Below are positions 55,365-64,000 of a stretch of 64,000 nucleotides of DNA, one piece after another. The notes under the pieces are model-generated. The model searched no databases, was not told where the DNA came from, and worked only from the letters and a program-made list of their open reading frames with translations. The stretch lies in NCBI RefSeq assembly GCF_000482385.1, contig NZ_AXVD01000026.1, forward strand, positions 1 through 64,000, given 5' to 3'. The position numbers were made by a program, and so were the translations under genes. This DNA comes from Nocardia sp. CNY236 (GTDB lineage: Bacteria; Actinomycetota; Actinomycetes; Mycobacteriales; Mycobacteriaceae). Each line of letters opens with the position of its first letter. Position 1 is the first letter of the stretch.

Positions 55365-58300
55365 GTGGGCATGAAGCCCCCCACCGGCTTACCCTCGCTG
55401 TCCCGACGCAGCCGTGCGCTGCTGGTGGCGGCTTTCATCCTGGCAGCACTGCTGCTACTCGGCCCACGGTTGACCGATACCTACACGAACTGGCTATGGT
55501 TCGGTGAGGTCGGCTTCCGTGATGTGTATCTGACCGTCCTTGTTACGCGCGTGCTGCTATTTCTCGTCGTGGCGGCCTTCGTCGGCGTGGTGATCTGGCT
55601 GGCGTTGCTGCTGGCCTATCGAACCCGGCCGGTGTTCGTGCCGGTGACCGGGCCGAACGATCCGATCGCCCGGTACAGGACCACCGTGATGAGCAGGCTG
55701 CGGCTGTTCGGCGTTGGCATTCCGGTGCTGCTGGGCTTGCTGTCCGGCTTGGTGGCGCAGTCGAATTGGGTGACGGCGCAGCTGTTCCTGAATGGCGGCT
55801 CGTTCGGCCAGACCGACCCCGAATTCGGACTCGACGTCGGTTTCTACGCCTTCGACCTGCCCTTCTACCGCATGGTGCTGAACTGGTTGTTCGTCGCGGT
55901 GGTCATCGCGTTCTTCGCCAGCCTGGTCACGCACTACATCTTCGGCGGCCTGAGGCTGAGTGGACGCGACGGTGCGCTGACGCGGCCCGCGCGCATCCAG
56001 CTGGCCGTGCTCGCGGGGCTGTTCGTCCTACTCAAGGCCATTGCATACTGGTTCGATCGATACGAGCTGTTGTCCAGTAGCCGTAAGGAACCCACCTTTA
56101 CCGGCGGCTCGTTCACCGACATCAACGCGGTGTTGCCGGCCAAACTCATCCTGCTGTCCATCGCGGTGATCTGCGCGCTGGCGTTCTTCGCCGGCGTCGT
56201 GCTCCGTGATCTGCGCGTGCCCGCGATGGCCGCGGCATTGCTGCTCTTGTCCTCGATCCTGGTCGGCGCCGTGTGGCCGTTGGTGGTCGAGCAGTTCTCC
56301 GTGCGTCCCAACGCGGCGGACAAGGAGAGCGTGTACATCGAACGCAATATCGCCGCGACCAGGCAGGCGTTCGGGATCACCGACGACAAGATCGACTATC
56401 GCGACTATCAGGGACAGAGCAACAAGAGCCCGCTCGACCTACCCGCCGACGCGGTGACCATCGGCAATGCCAGGCTGCTCGACCCGAATATTCTGTCGCC
56501 GACCTTCACCCAGCTGCGTCAGCTCAAGAACTTCTACGGCTTCCCGGAGTCGTTGGACATCGACCGGTACAGCATCGACGGCGATGTGCAGGACTACATC
56601 GTCGCGGCGCGCGAGCTCTCGCCGACCTCGCTGAGCGGTAATCAGACCGACTGGATCAACCGGCACACGGTCTACACTCACGGCAACGGCTTCGTCGCCG
56701 CTCCAGCGAACCGGGTGAACAAGCCACAGTCCGACGACCCCAACGCGGCCGGAGGCAGCACCGACAGCGGCTATCCGATATTCATGGTCAGCGACTTGTT
56801 CACCTCGGTGGACGATCAGCAGATCAAGGTGGACCAGCCACGGGTGTATTTTGGTGAGCTGATCTCCCAGTCCGATCCGGACTATGCGATCGTAGGCGCC
56901 GAGGAAGGTCAGCGTCCGCGCGAATACGATTCCGACACCGCGCAGTACACCTACACCGGTGACGGTGGTGTACCGATCGGCAACTGGTTCAACCGTCTCG
57001 CGTTCGCGGCGAAGTACGCCGAGCGCAACATCCTGTTCTCTTCGGCCATCGGCGACAACTCCAAGATCATCTACAACCGGAATCCCCGCGAGCGGGTGCA
57101 GAAGGTCGCGCCGTGGTTGACCGCAGACGGGGATGCCTATCCGGCGGTCGTGGACGGGCGGATCGTCTGGATCGTGGATGCCTACACCACCTTGGACAAC
57201 TACCCCTACGCGCAGAGCACCGCGTTGGAAGGAGCGGTCGAGGACAGTATCGACCAGAAGACCGGACGGCTGTTGCCGCGTAAATCGGTCAGCTACATCC
57301 GCAATTCGGTCAAGGCGACCGTCGACGCCTACGACGGCACCGTCACGCTGTACGAGGTGGACTCGTCGGATCCCGTGCTGCAGGCGTGGCGCGGGGTGTT
57401 TCCCGATGCGGTGCGGCCGGAGGGTGAGATCTCACCGGAATTGCGAGCGCACTTCCGGTATCCGGAGGATCTGTTCAAGGTCCAACGCGAGATGCTGACC
57501 AAATATCACGTCAACGATCCGCGCGAGTTCTTCACCAACAATGCGTTCTGGTCGGTGCCCGCAGATCCGACGGCCGAGGGCGGTAACACTGCCAACCAGC
57601 CGCCTTACTACGTGTTGCTGGGCGACCCGGATACGAAGAAGCCGACGTTCAATTTGACCAGCGCGATGGTGGGATACAACCGGGAGTTCCTGTCGGCATA
57701 CATCTCGGTGCGCTCGGATCCCGAAGGATACGGCAAGTTCACTATTCTGCGGTTGCCCACCGATACCCAGACGCTGGGTCCGCAGCAGACCCAGAACCGC
57801 ATGACGGTGGCGCCGGAAGTTTCGCGCGAGAAGACGTTGCTGTCCAATTCGAACAAGATCAGGTACGGCAACCTGCTGACTCTGCCGATCGCCGACGGCG
57901 GCATCCTGTATGTGGAGCCGTTCTACAACGAGCGCAACACCGGACCGAACACCGCGACCTTCCCACAGTTGCTGCGGGTGCTGGTGAGCTATCGGGACGC
58001 GGCCGGCAGTGTCAAGGTGGGCTATGCCTCCACTTTGGCCGATGCCTTGGATCAGGTGATACCGGGCGCCGGCGCGTTGGCGACACCGTTCGGTGGTGAC
58101 TCGGCCACCAGACCGCAACCCGGCGCCGTGCAGTCGTCGCAAGAGGCCAGCGGCGATGCCGACGCCACCGCCGACGGTCCGCCACCCGCGACTGTCGTAA
58201 CGCCCGAGACCGGCTCGTCTGCGGCCAAGGATGCCGCCGCGGCCGAGTTGAATCGAAAGATCGAAGACGTGCGAGCTGCCATGCGTACCGGGAACTTCCA

Positions 58301-58367
58301 GGACTTCGGGCGAGCACTCGATGAATTGGACGCCGCAGTCAAGGCATACCAGGACGCCGGCCGCTGA
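55365..58367 (+). CDS. UPF0182-family large membrane protein (Rv3193c-like)
   Basis: This 1000-residue protein has seven membrane segments in the first 330 residues (the first at ALLVAAFILAALLLLGPRL, preceded by a basic stretch; NWLWFGEVGFRDVYLTVLVT is the family signature) and a large external domain with IERNIAATRQAFGI. The last 120 residues are low-complexity, then helical. GTG 55365 follows GGAGAG; ATG 55371 is close by; the frame is open further upstream only in non-homologous sequence. Widely conserved in actinobacteria, function unknown. Ends before a strong hairpin. Confidence 0.92.
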   Translation: MGMKPPTGLPSLSRRSRALLVAAFILAALLLLGPRLTDTYTNWLWFGEVGFRDVYLTVLVTRVLLFLVVAAFVGVVIWLALLLAYRTRPVFVPVTGPNDPIARYRTTVMSRLRLFGVGIPVLLGLLSGLVAQSNWVTAQLFLNGGSFGQTDPEFGLDVGFYAFDLPFYRMVLNWLFVAVVIAFFASLVTHYIFGGLRLSGRDGALTRPARIQLAVLAGLFVLLKAIAYWFDRYELLSSSRKEPTFTGGSFTDINAVLPAKLILLSIAVICALAFFAGVVLRDLRVPAMAAALLLLSSILVGAVWPLVVEQFSVRPNAADKESVYIERNIAATRQAFGITDDKIDYRDYQGQSNKSPLDLPADAVTIGNARLLDPNILSPTFTQLRQLKNFYGFPESLDIDRYSIDGDVQDYIVAARELSPTSLSGNQTDWINRHTVYTHGNGFVAAPANRVNKPQSDDPNAAGGSTDSGYPIFMVSDLFTSVDDQQIKVDQPRVYFGELISQSDPDYAIVGAEEGQRPREYDSDTAQYTYTGDGGVPIGNWFNRLAFAAKYAERNILFSSAIGDNSKIIYNRNPRERVQKVAPWLTADGDAYPAVVDGRIVWIVDAYTTLDNYPYAQSTALEGAVEDSIDQKTGRLLPRKSVSYIRNSVKATVDAYDGTVTLYEVDSSDPVLQAWRGVFPDAVRPEGEISPELRAHFRYPEDLFKVQREMLTKYHVNDPREFFTNNAFWSVPADPTAEGGNTANQPPYYVLLGDPDTKKPTFNLTSAMVGYNREFLSAYISVRSDPEGYGKFTILRLPTDTQTLGPQQTQNRMTVAPEVSREKTLLSNSNKIRYGNLLTLPIADGGILYVEPFYNERNTGPNTATFPQLLRVLVSYRDAAGSVKVGYASTLADALDQVIPGAGALATPFGGDSATRPQPGAVQSSQEASGDADATADGPPPATVVTPETGSSAAKDAAAAELNRKIEDVRAAMRTGNFQDFGRALDELDAAVKAYQDAGR

Positions 58368-58397
58368 ATGCGGCTACCATCCAGACCGTAGGTGTCA

Positions 58398-58440
58398 CAT
58401 CCAGAGGGCCGCCGCGACAGTTCCGCCGGCCCTCTGGATG
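58398..58440. terminator. Bidirectional terminator between UPF0182 and rpf-like genes
   Basis: A perfect 14-bp stem (58398-58411 with 58427-58440) with a 15-base loop, placed between two convergent genes. Confidence 0.82.
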
Positions 58441-58452
58441 CTCGGGCGCGGG

Positions 58453-59350
<898 letters not shown>

Positions 59351-59680
59351 CGAAGAGATCTCGGCAGATCACGTGTCTATAACACCCGAAATTGCGTGAA
59401 ACGTCTGACGCGAATATCGGCATCCTCGCAGTCGGGAAAGACCGGCTATCTGTTGTTTGCGGGATGAGTTGTCCTATCGTTATGTGGCCGACATCACTGT
59501 GAAAGCGGGACTGCAACACTGCCGCGCCGCTGCAGGGTGTGGGCGGTGGGCGTGGGCGGGTCCCGCCGCCTCACACCTGCCCCGACCAGGGGACATTCCT
59601 GGCCGTCTCGATATCTCCGGTGGCGCCGCATGCTGGCGTAGTCGAGGTCGGGCAGTGTGGACTACTGGGCTGACCAGCTG
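59351..59680. other. Intergenic region between the riboswitch leader and the tRNA promoter
   Basis: 330 bases with no convincing gene or repeat. The upstream part of the rpf promoter is expected here. Composition is ordinary to slightly AT-rich near 59360-59480. Confidence 0.4.
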
Positions 59681-59682
59681 AT

Positions 59683-59712
59683 TTGCTGACTCCGTGTACC
59701 CGTGTGTAATGT
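59683..59712 (+). promoter_or_regulatory. Promoter of the initiator tRNA gene
   Basis: -35 TTGCTG (59683-59688), 18-bp spacer, -10 TAATGT (59707-59712), 12 bases before the tRNA. Confidence 0.6.
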
Positions 59713-59724
59713 TGTGTTCACCGA

Positions 59725-59798
59725 CGCGGGGTGGAGCAGCTCGGTAGCTCGCTGGGCTCATAACCCAGAGGTCGCAGGTTCAAATCCTGTCCCCGCTA
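59725..59798 (+). tRNA. tRNA-fMet (CAT), initiator
   Basis: A complete cloverleaf of 74 bases, without encoded CCA. The acceptor stem CGCGGGG pairs with CCCCGC, with the first pair open (C x T), an initiator mark. The anticodon arm is CTGGG-CTCATAA-CCCAG, with the initiator GGG/CCC pairs around anticodon CAT. The T arm carries GGTTCAAATCC. Confidence 0.95.
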
Positions 59799-59805
59799 CT
59801 GAGGG

Positions 59806-59849
59806 CCCGAGTCAGATCTTCGGTTCTAGATCTGACTCGGGTCCATTTT
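59806..59849 (+). terminator. Terminator of the tRNA gene
   Basis: A perfect 14-bp stem (59806-59819 with 59828-59841), an 8-base loop and a following T-rich stretch (TCCATTTT). Confidence 0.88.
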
Positions 59850-60074
59850 CTTCCGCCGAATCCGTGTTCGCGCTGTTACCTCGGAGACCACATCGGGCAT
59901 CGGTGGTGAGCCGTTTACCGATCGGGCGGGGAGTGTCGGGCCATAGAATCGAGTTCGACGGTTTTCAGGTATTTTCCGAGGACAAGAAATTCGAATGTTT
60001 TTCCGCCGACATATATCTCGGCAGGTATTGGTCGAGGGGAGTGTGGCTTCCGACATGAAAATCGAAGTCCGACA

Positions 60075-60425
60075 ATGCTGATCGAGATCCTTGTCGTGCC
60101 GGACTGCCCGCACCAGCGCCTCGCCGAGCAGCAGCTGAGTCGGGCGCTCACCGACCTCGGGCTGGCCGCCACCGACTTCACCACCCGGGTCGTCGCAGAC
60201 CTGGCCGAGGCCGCGCGGTTGGGCTTCACAGGATCCCCCACGATTCTCATCGACGGTTGCGATCCGTTCGCCGAGCCCGGGGACATGGTGTCGTTCACGT
60301 GTCGGCTCTACCGAACACCCTCGGGTCTCGAGGGGGCGCCCGGACGCGACCAGTTGCGTCGCATCCTCCGGGAAGCCGGTGCCACGAACCGATCGGTCTG
60401 TGAGGGCGATACCACGACGAGCTGA
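60075..60425 (+). CDS. Thioredoxin-like small protein
   Basis: This 116-residue protein opens LIEILVVPDCPHQRLAEQQL, a thioredoxin-fold beta1-turn-helix with CPHQ in place of the CxxC, and continues AEAARLGFTGSPTILIDGCDPF, the cis-Pro strand with a second cysteine. Similar proteins are annotated as thioredoxin-like or as relatives of alkylmercury lyase. There is no MerB active-site pattern, so mercury cleavage is not supported. It overlaps nothing; a SAM methyltransferase follows 46 bases later on the same strand, and the two may form a small detoxification pair. Confidence 0.65.
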   Translation: MLIEILVVPDCPHQRLAEQQLSRALTDLGLAATDFTTRVVADLAEAARLGFTGSPTILIDGCDPFAEPGDMVSFTCRLYRTPSGLEGAPGRDQLRRILREAGATNRSVCEGDTTTS

Positions 60426-60471
60426 AGACGAGTCGACGCTTTCGGTTGACGGTGAAGGGAAATGGCGAGAC

Positions 60472-61140
60472 ATGGTCGACGACGATCGTGACCTGGGCGA
60501 CGCCCAGCACGTGCACTGGCAATCCACCTACACCGCCCACCCTGGGATGTACGGAGCGGAGCCCTCGGCCGCCGCGCGGCGCGCGGCCGAAGTCTTTCGC
60601 ATGGCGGGCAGCGCGAACGTACTGGAACTCGGCGCCGGGCACGGCCGTGACGCGTTGTTCTTCGCACGCGAGGGATTCACCGTCCACGCCATCGATTTCA
60701 GTTCGGCCGGATTGGACCAGTTGCGCGCTGCCGCCCGAGCGCAGAGCCTCGACGCACGCGTCACTGCCCTGGTGCACGACGTCCGTGACCCACTGCCGTG
60801 GCCGGACGCCTCCCAGGACGCGGTGTTCGCGCACATGGTGTTGTGCATGGCATTGTCCACCCCGCAGATCCGCGCCATCGTGGGCGAGGTGCGCCGTGTC
60901 CTGCGGCCTGGCGGCGTCCTCGTCTACACCGTTCGGCACACTGATGATGCCCACTACGGCGCCGGGGTGGCTCACGGCGACGACATCTACGAACACAGCG
61001 GCTTCGCGGTGCATTTCTTTACCCGGTATCTGGTCGATTCCCTTGCCGAAGGGTGGATTCTGACGGAGGTGTACGCCTTCGAGGAGGGCGATCTGCCACG
61101 ACGCCTGTGGTGTATCACCCAAGCCCTGCCACATGGGTAG
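60472..61140 (+). CDS. Class I SAM-dependent methyltransferase
   Basis: This 222-residue protein has motif I VLELGAGHGRDALFFAREG (SAM-binding Gly loop), acidic VHAIDFS after strand 2, PWPDASQDAVFAHMVL (motif near strand 4) and LRPGGVLVYTVRH. These place it in the Methyltransf_11/25 group. ATG 60472 is preferred; the frame is open 93 bases upstream, inside the preceding gene. The substrate is unknown. The size and the partnership with a thioredoxin-like protein recall metalloid or thiol methylation genes, which is inference. Confidence 0.85.
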   Translation: MVDDDRDLGDAQHVHWQSTYTAHPGMYGAEPSAAARRAAEVFRMAGSANVLELGAGHGRDALFFAREGFTVHAIDFSSAGLDQLRAAARAQSLDARVTALVHDVRDPLPWPDASQDAVFAHMVLCMALSTPQIRAIVGEVRRVLRPGGVLVYTVRHTDDAHYGAGVAHGDDIYEHSGFAVHFFTRYLVDSLAEGWILTEVYAFEEGDLPRRLWCITQALPHG

Positions 61141-61593
61141 CTGGTGAAATCGGTCGCATTCAGCGCCACTGACCTCTTGACTAGCGGTGAAATCGGAGGA
61201 AACTGGTGGTTACACCGGAACACCGAAACGGCGTTGCGACAGTCGGAAGAGACGTCTGAAGAGTGTTGTGGCGGCAATTCAAGATCCGGCCTAGGCCCCC
61301 GGCAAGCCAATCGAATACCGGAGTTGTCAGCGACGACTGAAACTTACGGGTTCGAAAGAGGCTACCGGGGACTGTTCTGTTCGGGGATCGATCGGGGGAT
61401 TCTGTTTCGGTCTGTCAGGGGATTCCCTTTTGAACGGCTCGGGTATCGAACCGCTCGGGTGTTCGGCTGCTCATGTTCGGATCACTCGGGGTCGTTGGCC
61501 TCAGCGGTTCAACTCGGCTGCGTCGAGTGGTTGACTGGTTGTGTGCTGGCTGGATCGGCCGCACGCGCGCATCTCATGTCAGGAGGCAATGCG
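61141..61593. other. Intergenic region upstream of the double-VOC gene
   Basis: 453 bases with no convincing gene. The reading frame of the VOC protein stays open from 61144 but shows no homology or ribosome site before AGGAGG at 61581-61586. No clear operator or terminator is seen. Confidence 0.45.
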
Positions 61594-62391
61594 ATGCCCA
61601 CTCATGATGGAAATTGGTCGCAAGGAACGCCATGCTGGGTCGGCGGCGACGTCGACGATCCGGCGCGAGCACAGACGTTCTATGGGGAATTGTTCGGCTG
61701 GAAGTTCACCGAAAGTCCGCCCGAGTCGGGTGGATATCTGATGGCAATGCGTGCGGGTCGTGCTGTGGCAGGCATCGGCCCCAAGCCCAAGGACACGCCG
61801 TCGGCGTGGACGACGTATCTCGCTGTCGAGAGCGCCGATGCCATAGCCGGCAAGCTCACCGCCGCCGGCGGTTCGCTGATGCTGGAACCGCGTGACGCAC
61901 TCGACGCCGGCCGCATGGCCGTCGCAGCCGACCCGACCGGCGCGGTGTTCGGAGTGTGGGAAGCCCGAGCCCATCCCGGCGCGGGTATCTACAACGAACA
62001 CGGCACCTACTGCTGGGCCGAGCTGCACACCCGTGACTACAAGCGGACACAGGAGTTCTACGCCGACGTCTTCGGTTGGCATTACACCGAAATCGGGGAT
62101 GGGCACAACTTCATCTACTCCACCTTCAGCCCGACCCACGATGGTGACGGCGTCGGTGGCATCTTCGATTCGACGGCCGTTCCGGGTGACAATCGGTCCC
62201 ACTGGTTGGCGTGGTTCCAGGTCGACGACACCGACGCCGTGCTCGCCACGGCACGTGATCTCGGTGCCACCCTCAGATCCGGACCGGACGACAGTCCGTT
62301 CGGCCGGATGGGCGTCGTTCAGGGGCCACAGGGTGAGGTATTCGGCGTGATAGATACCGCAACCAAGGTCAGCTCGCCCGCCGGCGCCTGA
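61594..62391 (+). CDS. VOC-family protein, two glyoxalase-like domains
   Basis: This 265-residue protein starts at ATG 61594 because AGGAGG (61581-61586) lies seven bases before it; ATG 61576 lies upstream of that site. Two repeats: 10-125 (CWVGGDVDDPARAQTFYGEL, VAADPTGAVFGVWEA) and 135-262 (CWAELHTRDYKRTQEFYADV, VVQGPQGEVFGVID). This is the arrangement of actinobacterial CFP-30B-type hydrolase/glyoxalase-like proteins of unknown substrate. It is convergent with a two-component system. Confidence 0.85.
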   Translation: MPTHDGNWSQGTPCWVGGDVDDPARAQTFYGELFGWKFTESPPESGGYLMAMRAGRAVAGIGPKPKDTPSAWTTYLAVESADAIAGKLTAAGGSLMLEPRDALDAGRMAVAADPTGAVFGVWEARAHPGAGIYNEHGTYCWAELHTRDYKRTQEFYADVFGWHYTEIGDGHNFIYSTFSPTHDGDGVGGIFDSTAVPGDNRSHWLAWFQVDDTDAVLATARDLGATLRSGPDDSPFGRMGVVQGPQGEVFGVIDTATKVSSPAGA

Positions 62392-62496
62392 ACCATATCG
62401 GTGGGGTGGTGACGTGCACCGCCCCGCCGGCACAGATCGAAAGTCCAGGGGACACAGGATCGAGCACCGATCGGATGGTCGGATCGCGCCGTGTCG

Positions 62497-63168
62497 TCAG
62501 TCCGATGGGCGGCGTCCGGAAGAGACCAGACCATGCTGGTGGGCATAGACCACCGCATGAATCCGGTCCCGGACCCCGAGCTTTGCCAAGACCCGGGAGA
62601 CATGGGTCTTCACCGTTTCTTCGCCGACTCCGAGTTCGGCAGCGATTTCGGCGTTGCTCCGCGCGTCGGCGAGCAGCAGCAATACCTCTTGCTCCCGAGC
62701 TGTGAGCTGGTGTACCTCGCTGGGGGTGCGTGCTGGCGCGAGAATGCTCGCGAACCGGGATACCAGTCGCCGAGTCATCGACGGGTCGATCAGCGCATCG
62801 CCGCGCGCCGCGATGCGGACGGCGGCGACCAATTCTTCCGGCGGCAGACTCTTCAGCAGGAAGCCGCTCGCACCGGCCTGTAACGCGCGATACAGATTTG
62901 CTTCGCTGTCGTAGGTGGTGAGTACCAGGACATGTGTTCCCCCTGCGGCAACGATCGCCGTGGTCGCGGCCAGACCGTCGAGCTTCGGCATCCGGACGTC
63001 CAGGATGGCTACGTCCGGCCGCAGCCGAGCAGTCTCGGCGACCGCGTCACGGCCATTTCCGACCTCCGCCACGCAGTCCAAGTCGGCCTGACTGTCGATG
63101 ACCGCCCGCAGGCCCGACCGGAACATACGGTGGTCGTCGGCGATCAGTACACGCGTGGGGGAGTTCAT
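62497..63168 (-). CDS. Two-component response regulator, NarL/FixJ (LuxR) family
   Basis: This 223-residue protein has a receiver domain (1-122) with the acidic pair in VLIADDHRMFRSGL, phospho-acceptor Asp57 in DVAILDVRMPKLDG, and Lys in GFLLKSLPPEEL. The C-terminal LuxR-type helix-turn-helix (about 152-215) has LTAREQEVLLLLADARSNAE and VGEETVKTHVSRVLAKLG. ATG 63168 overlaps the stop of the kinase gene (ATGA), so both are one unit. Targets unknown. Confidence 0.93.
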   Translation of the reverse strand: MNSPTRVLIADDHRMFRSGLRAVIDSQADLDCVAEVGNGRDAVAETARLRPDVAILDVRMPKLDGLAATTAIVAAGGTHVLVLTTYDSEANLYRALQAGASGFLLKSLPPEELVAAVRIAARGDALIDPSMTRRLVSRFASILAPARTPSEVHQLTAREQEVLLLLADARSNAEIAAELGVGEETVKTHVSRVLAKLGVRDRIHAVVYAHQHGLVSSGRRPSD

Positions 63169-64000
63169 GTTCCTCCGATCGGCATCGATACGGTGATCTG
63201 CCAGTGATTGGAACTCCGACCGAAGGTGAGTTCGCCGTCGAAGAGTTCGACACGGCGGCGAATCCCGCCGAGCCCGCGCGAGACCGGGGTATCGGCGCCG
63301 GAGTGGTCGACAGCGGATTCCGGCGGCAGGGGATTGGTTGCGCTCAGCGCCACCCGGTTCGACAGGTGCTCCACTTCCACGGATGCGTGTGTGCCGTCGC
63401 CATGGCGCAGCGCGTTGGTGAGCATTTCCTGCACGATGCGATACAGCGTGATGCTGAGCGAATCCGGCAGTTCCCGTGGGGTTCCTCGGATGGTCAGCGT
63501 GACATCCAGACCGGCGTCGCGGACGTGGTCGATCAGCCCATCGATATCCGCGAGCCCGGGCTGGCGTTGCCCGTCGTCGTCGCGCCCGTGCAGCAGGTCG
63601 AGCTGCCGACGCAGATCGACCATCGCCGCTCTGCTGTTGGATTCCACGGCGGACAACGACCGAGCCACGGTCGCGTCGGCGCCGCCACCGAGAGCCAGCC
63701 TGGCCGCGCCCGCGTGGATGCCGATCGCGCTGACATGATGCGAGATCACATCGTGCAGGTCACGCGCAATGGCAGCTCGTTCGTCGGCCACCGCACGGTC
63801 GAGTGCGGCCCGGTGTTCTTGTTGGCGCAATTGAGCGTGCTGCTCGAGTTCGGCGATGTAGGCGCCCCGCGCGGCGGTGTAGCGGCCGACGAGCCACGGT
63901 ACGCACCCCCCGGATGCGGTGATCGCGATCAGCAGCAGCCAGTCCTGCGCAGTGGGACTGTTGGTGAGTAGATGCGCCGAGGCCAATCCGCCGCACATCA
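63165..64000 (-). CDS. Sensor histidine kinase (HisKA_3 type), partial; 5' end outside window
   Basis: The visible 278 residues end a kinase that phosphorylates the regulator encoded next to it. One membrane segment near the start of the visible part (WLLLIAITASGGCVPWLVGR) is followed by a coiled linker, the H-box AIARDLHDVISHHVSAIGIH, and an ATPase domain with N-box IVQEMLTNALRHG and G-box GLGGIRRRVELFDGEL. The frame is open to the edge; an ATG at 63998 exists, but such kinases have several more membrane segments, so the start is probably beyond the window. Confidence 0.9.
   Translation of the reverse strand, partial: MCGGLASAHLLTNSPTAQDWLLLIAITASGGCVPWLVGRYTAARGAYIAELEQHAQLRQQEHRAALDRAVADERAAIARDLHDVISHHVSAIGIHAGAARLALGGGADATVARSLSAVESNSRAAMVDLRRQLDLLHGRDDDGQRQPGLADIDGLIDHVRDAGLDVTLTIRGTPRELPDSLSITLYRIVQEMLTNALRHGDGTHASVEVEHLSNRVALSATNPLPPESAVDHSGADTPVSRGLGGIRRRVELFDGELTFGRSSNHWQITVSMPIGGT

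Noticed and set aside
61144..61593. 150-codon N-terminal extension of the double-VOC protein
   Set aside because: A strong ribosome site just before ATG 61594 and absence of homology upstream argue against it.

Overview
The window is high-GC actinobacterial DNA, most likely from Nocardia. The evidence is GTG starts and very GC-rich third codon positions, WhiB7, mycoredoxin, AdnA/AdnB, an Rpf-like protein, and a gene order from about 34.2 to 58.4 kb that closely follows the Mycobacterium tuberculosis block Rv3193c-Rv3204 (UPF0182 protein, Lon-like PDZ protein, DUF2342-type protein, Rv3196-like protein, ABC1 kinase, whiB7, uvrD2, mycoredoxin, nudC, K+ channel, adnB, adnA, LipV-like hydrolase, alkyltransferase-like protein).

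Layout. (1) 1-13.2 kb is an accessory, partly decayed natural-product region. It holds the 3' end of an NRPS with its thioesterase, one complete fully reducing type I PKS module with docking ends, an IS30-family transposase remnant, a TetR regulator, a DrrAB-like ABC exporter, an SnoaL-like protein, wreckage of an amidinotransferase and of an NRPS condensation/adenylation junction, an intact IlvE-type aminotransferase, a possible P450 scrap and a broken second copy of part of narK. Two perfect 35-bp direct repeats (7332-7366 and 13153-13187) bracket the rearranged part. (2) 13.2-15.6 kb is a compact minus-strand four-gene operon, AT-richer than its surroundings, coding for small helical proteins of type VII (ESX) substrate type plus a lipoprotein. 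(3) 15.9-34.2 kb is a nitrate/nitrite block: narK, a GntR regulator facing an MFS exporter, nirB-nirD-nnaR-sirohydrochlorin chelatase with a GlnR-like site upstream, convergent narGHJI, and a MobA-MoeA fusion for the molybdenum cofactor that NarG needs. (4) 34.2-58.4 kb is the conserved DNA-repair and stress core (alkyltransferase-like protein, AdnAB, UvrD2, NudC, mycoredoxin, K+ channel, WhiB7 with a long attenuator-type leader). (5) 58.4-64 kb has an Rpf-like secreted protein behind a probable c-di-AMP riboswitch, an initiator tRNA, a thioredoxin-like/methyltransferase pair, a double-VOC protein and a NarL-type two-component system whose kinase runs off the right edge.

How the genes fit together: NarK imports nitrate, NarGHI reduces it to nitrite (NarJ assembles the enzyme, MobA-MoeA serves its Mo cofactor), and NirBD reduces nitrite to ammonium with a siroheme to whose synthesis the chelatase contributes; GlnR and NnaR are the likely regulators. 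In the accessory region the exporter and TetR regulator probably served the PKS/NRPS product, but the neighbouring wreckage suggests that the pathway has been cut down by IS-associated rearrangement.
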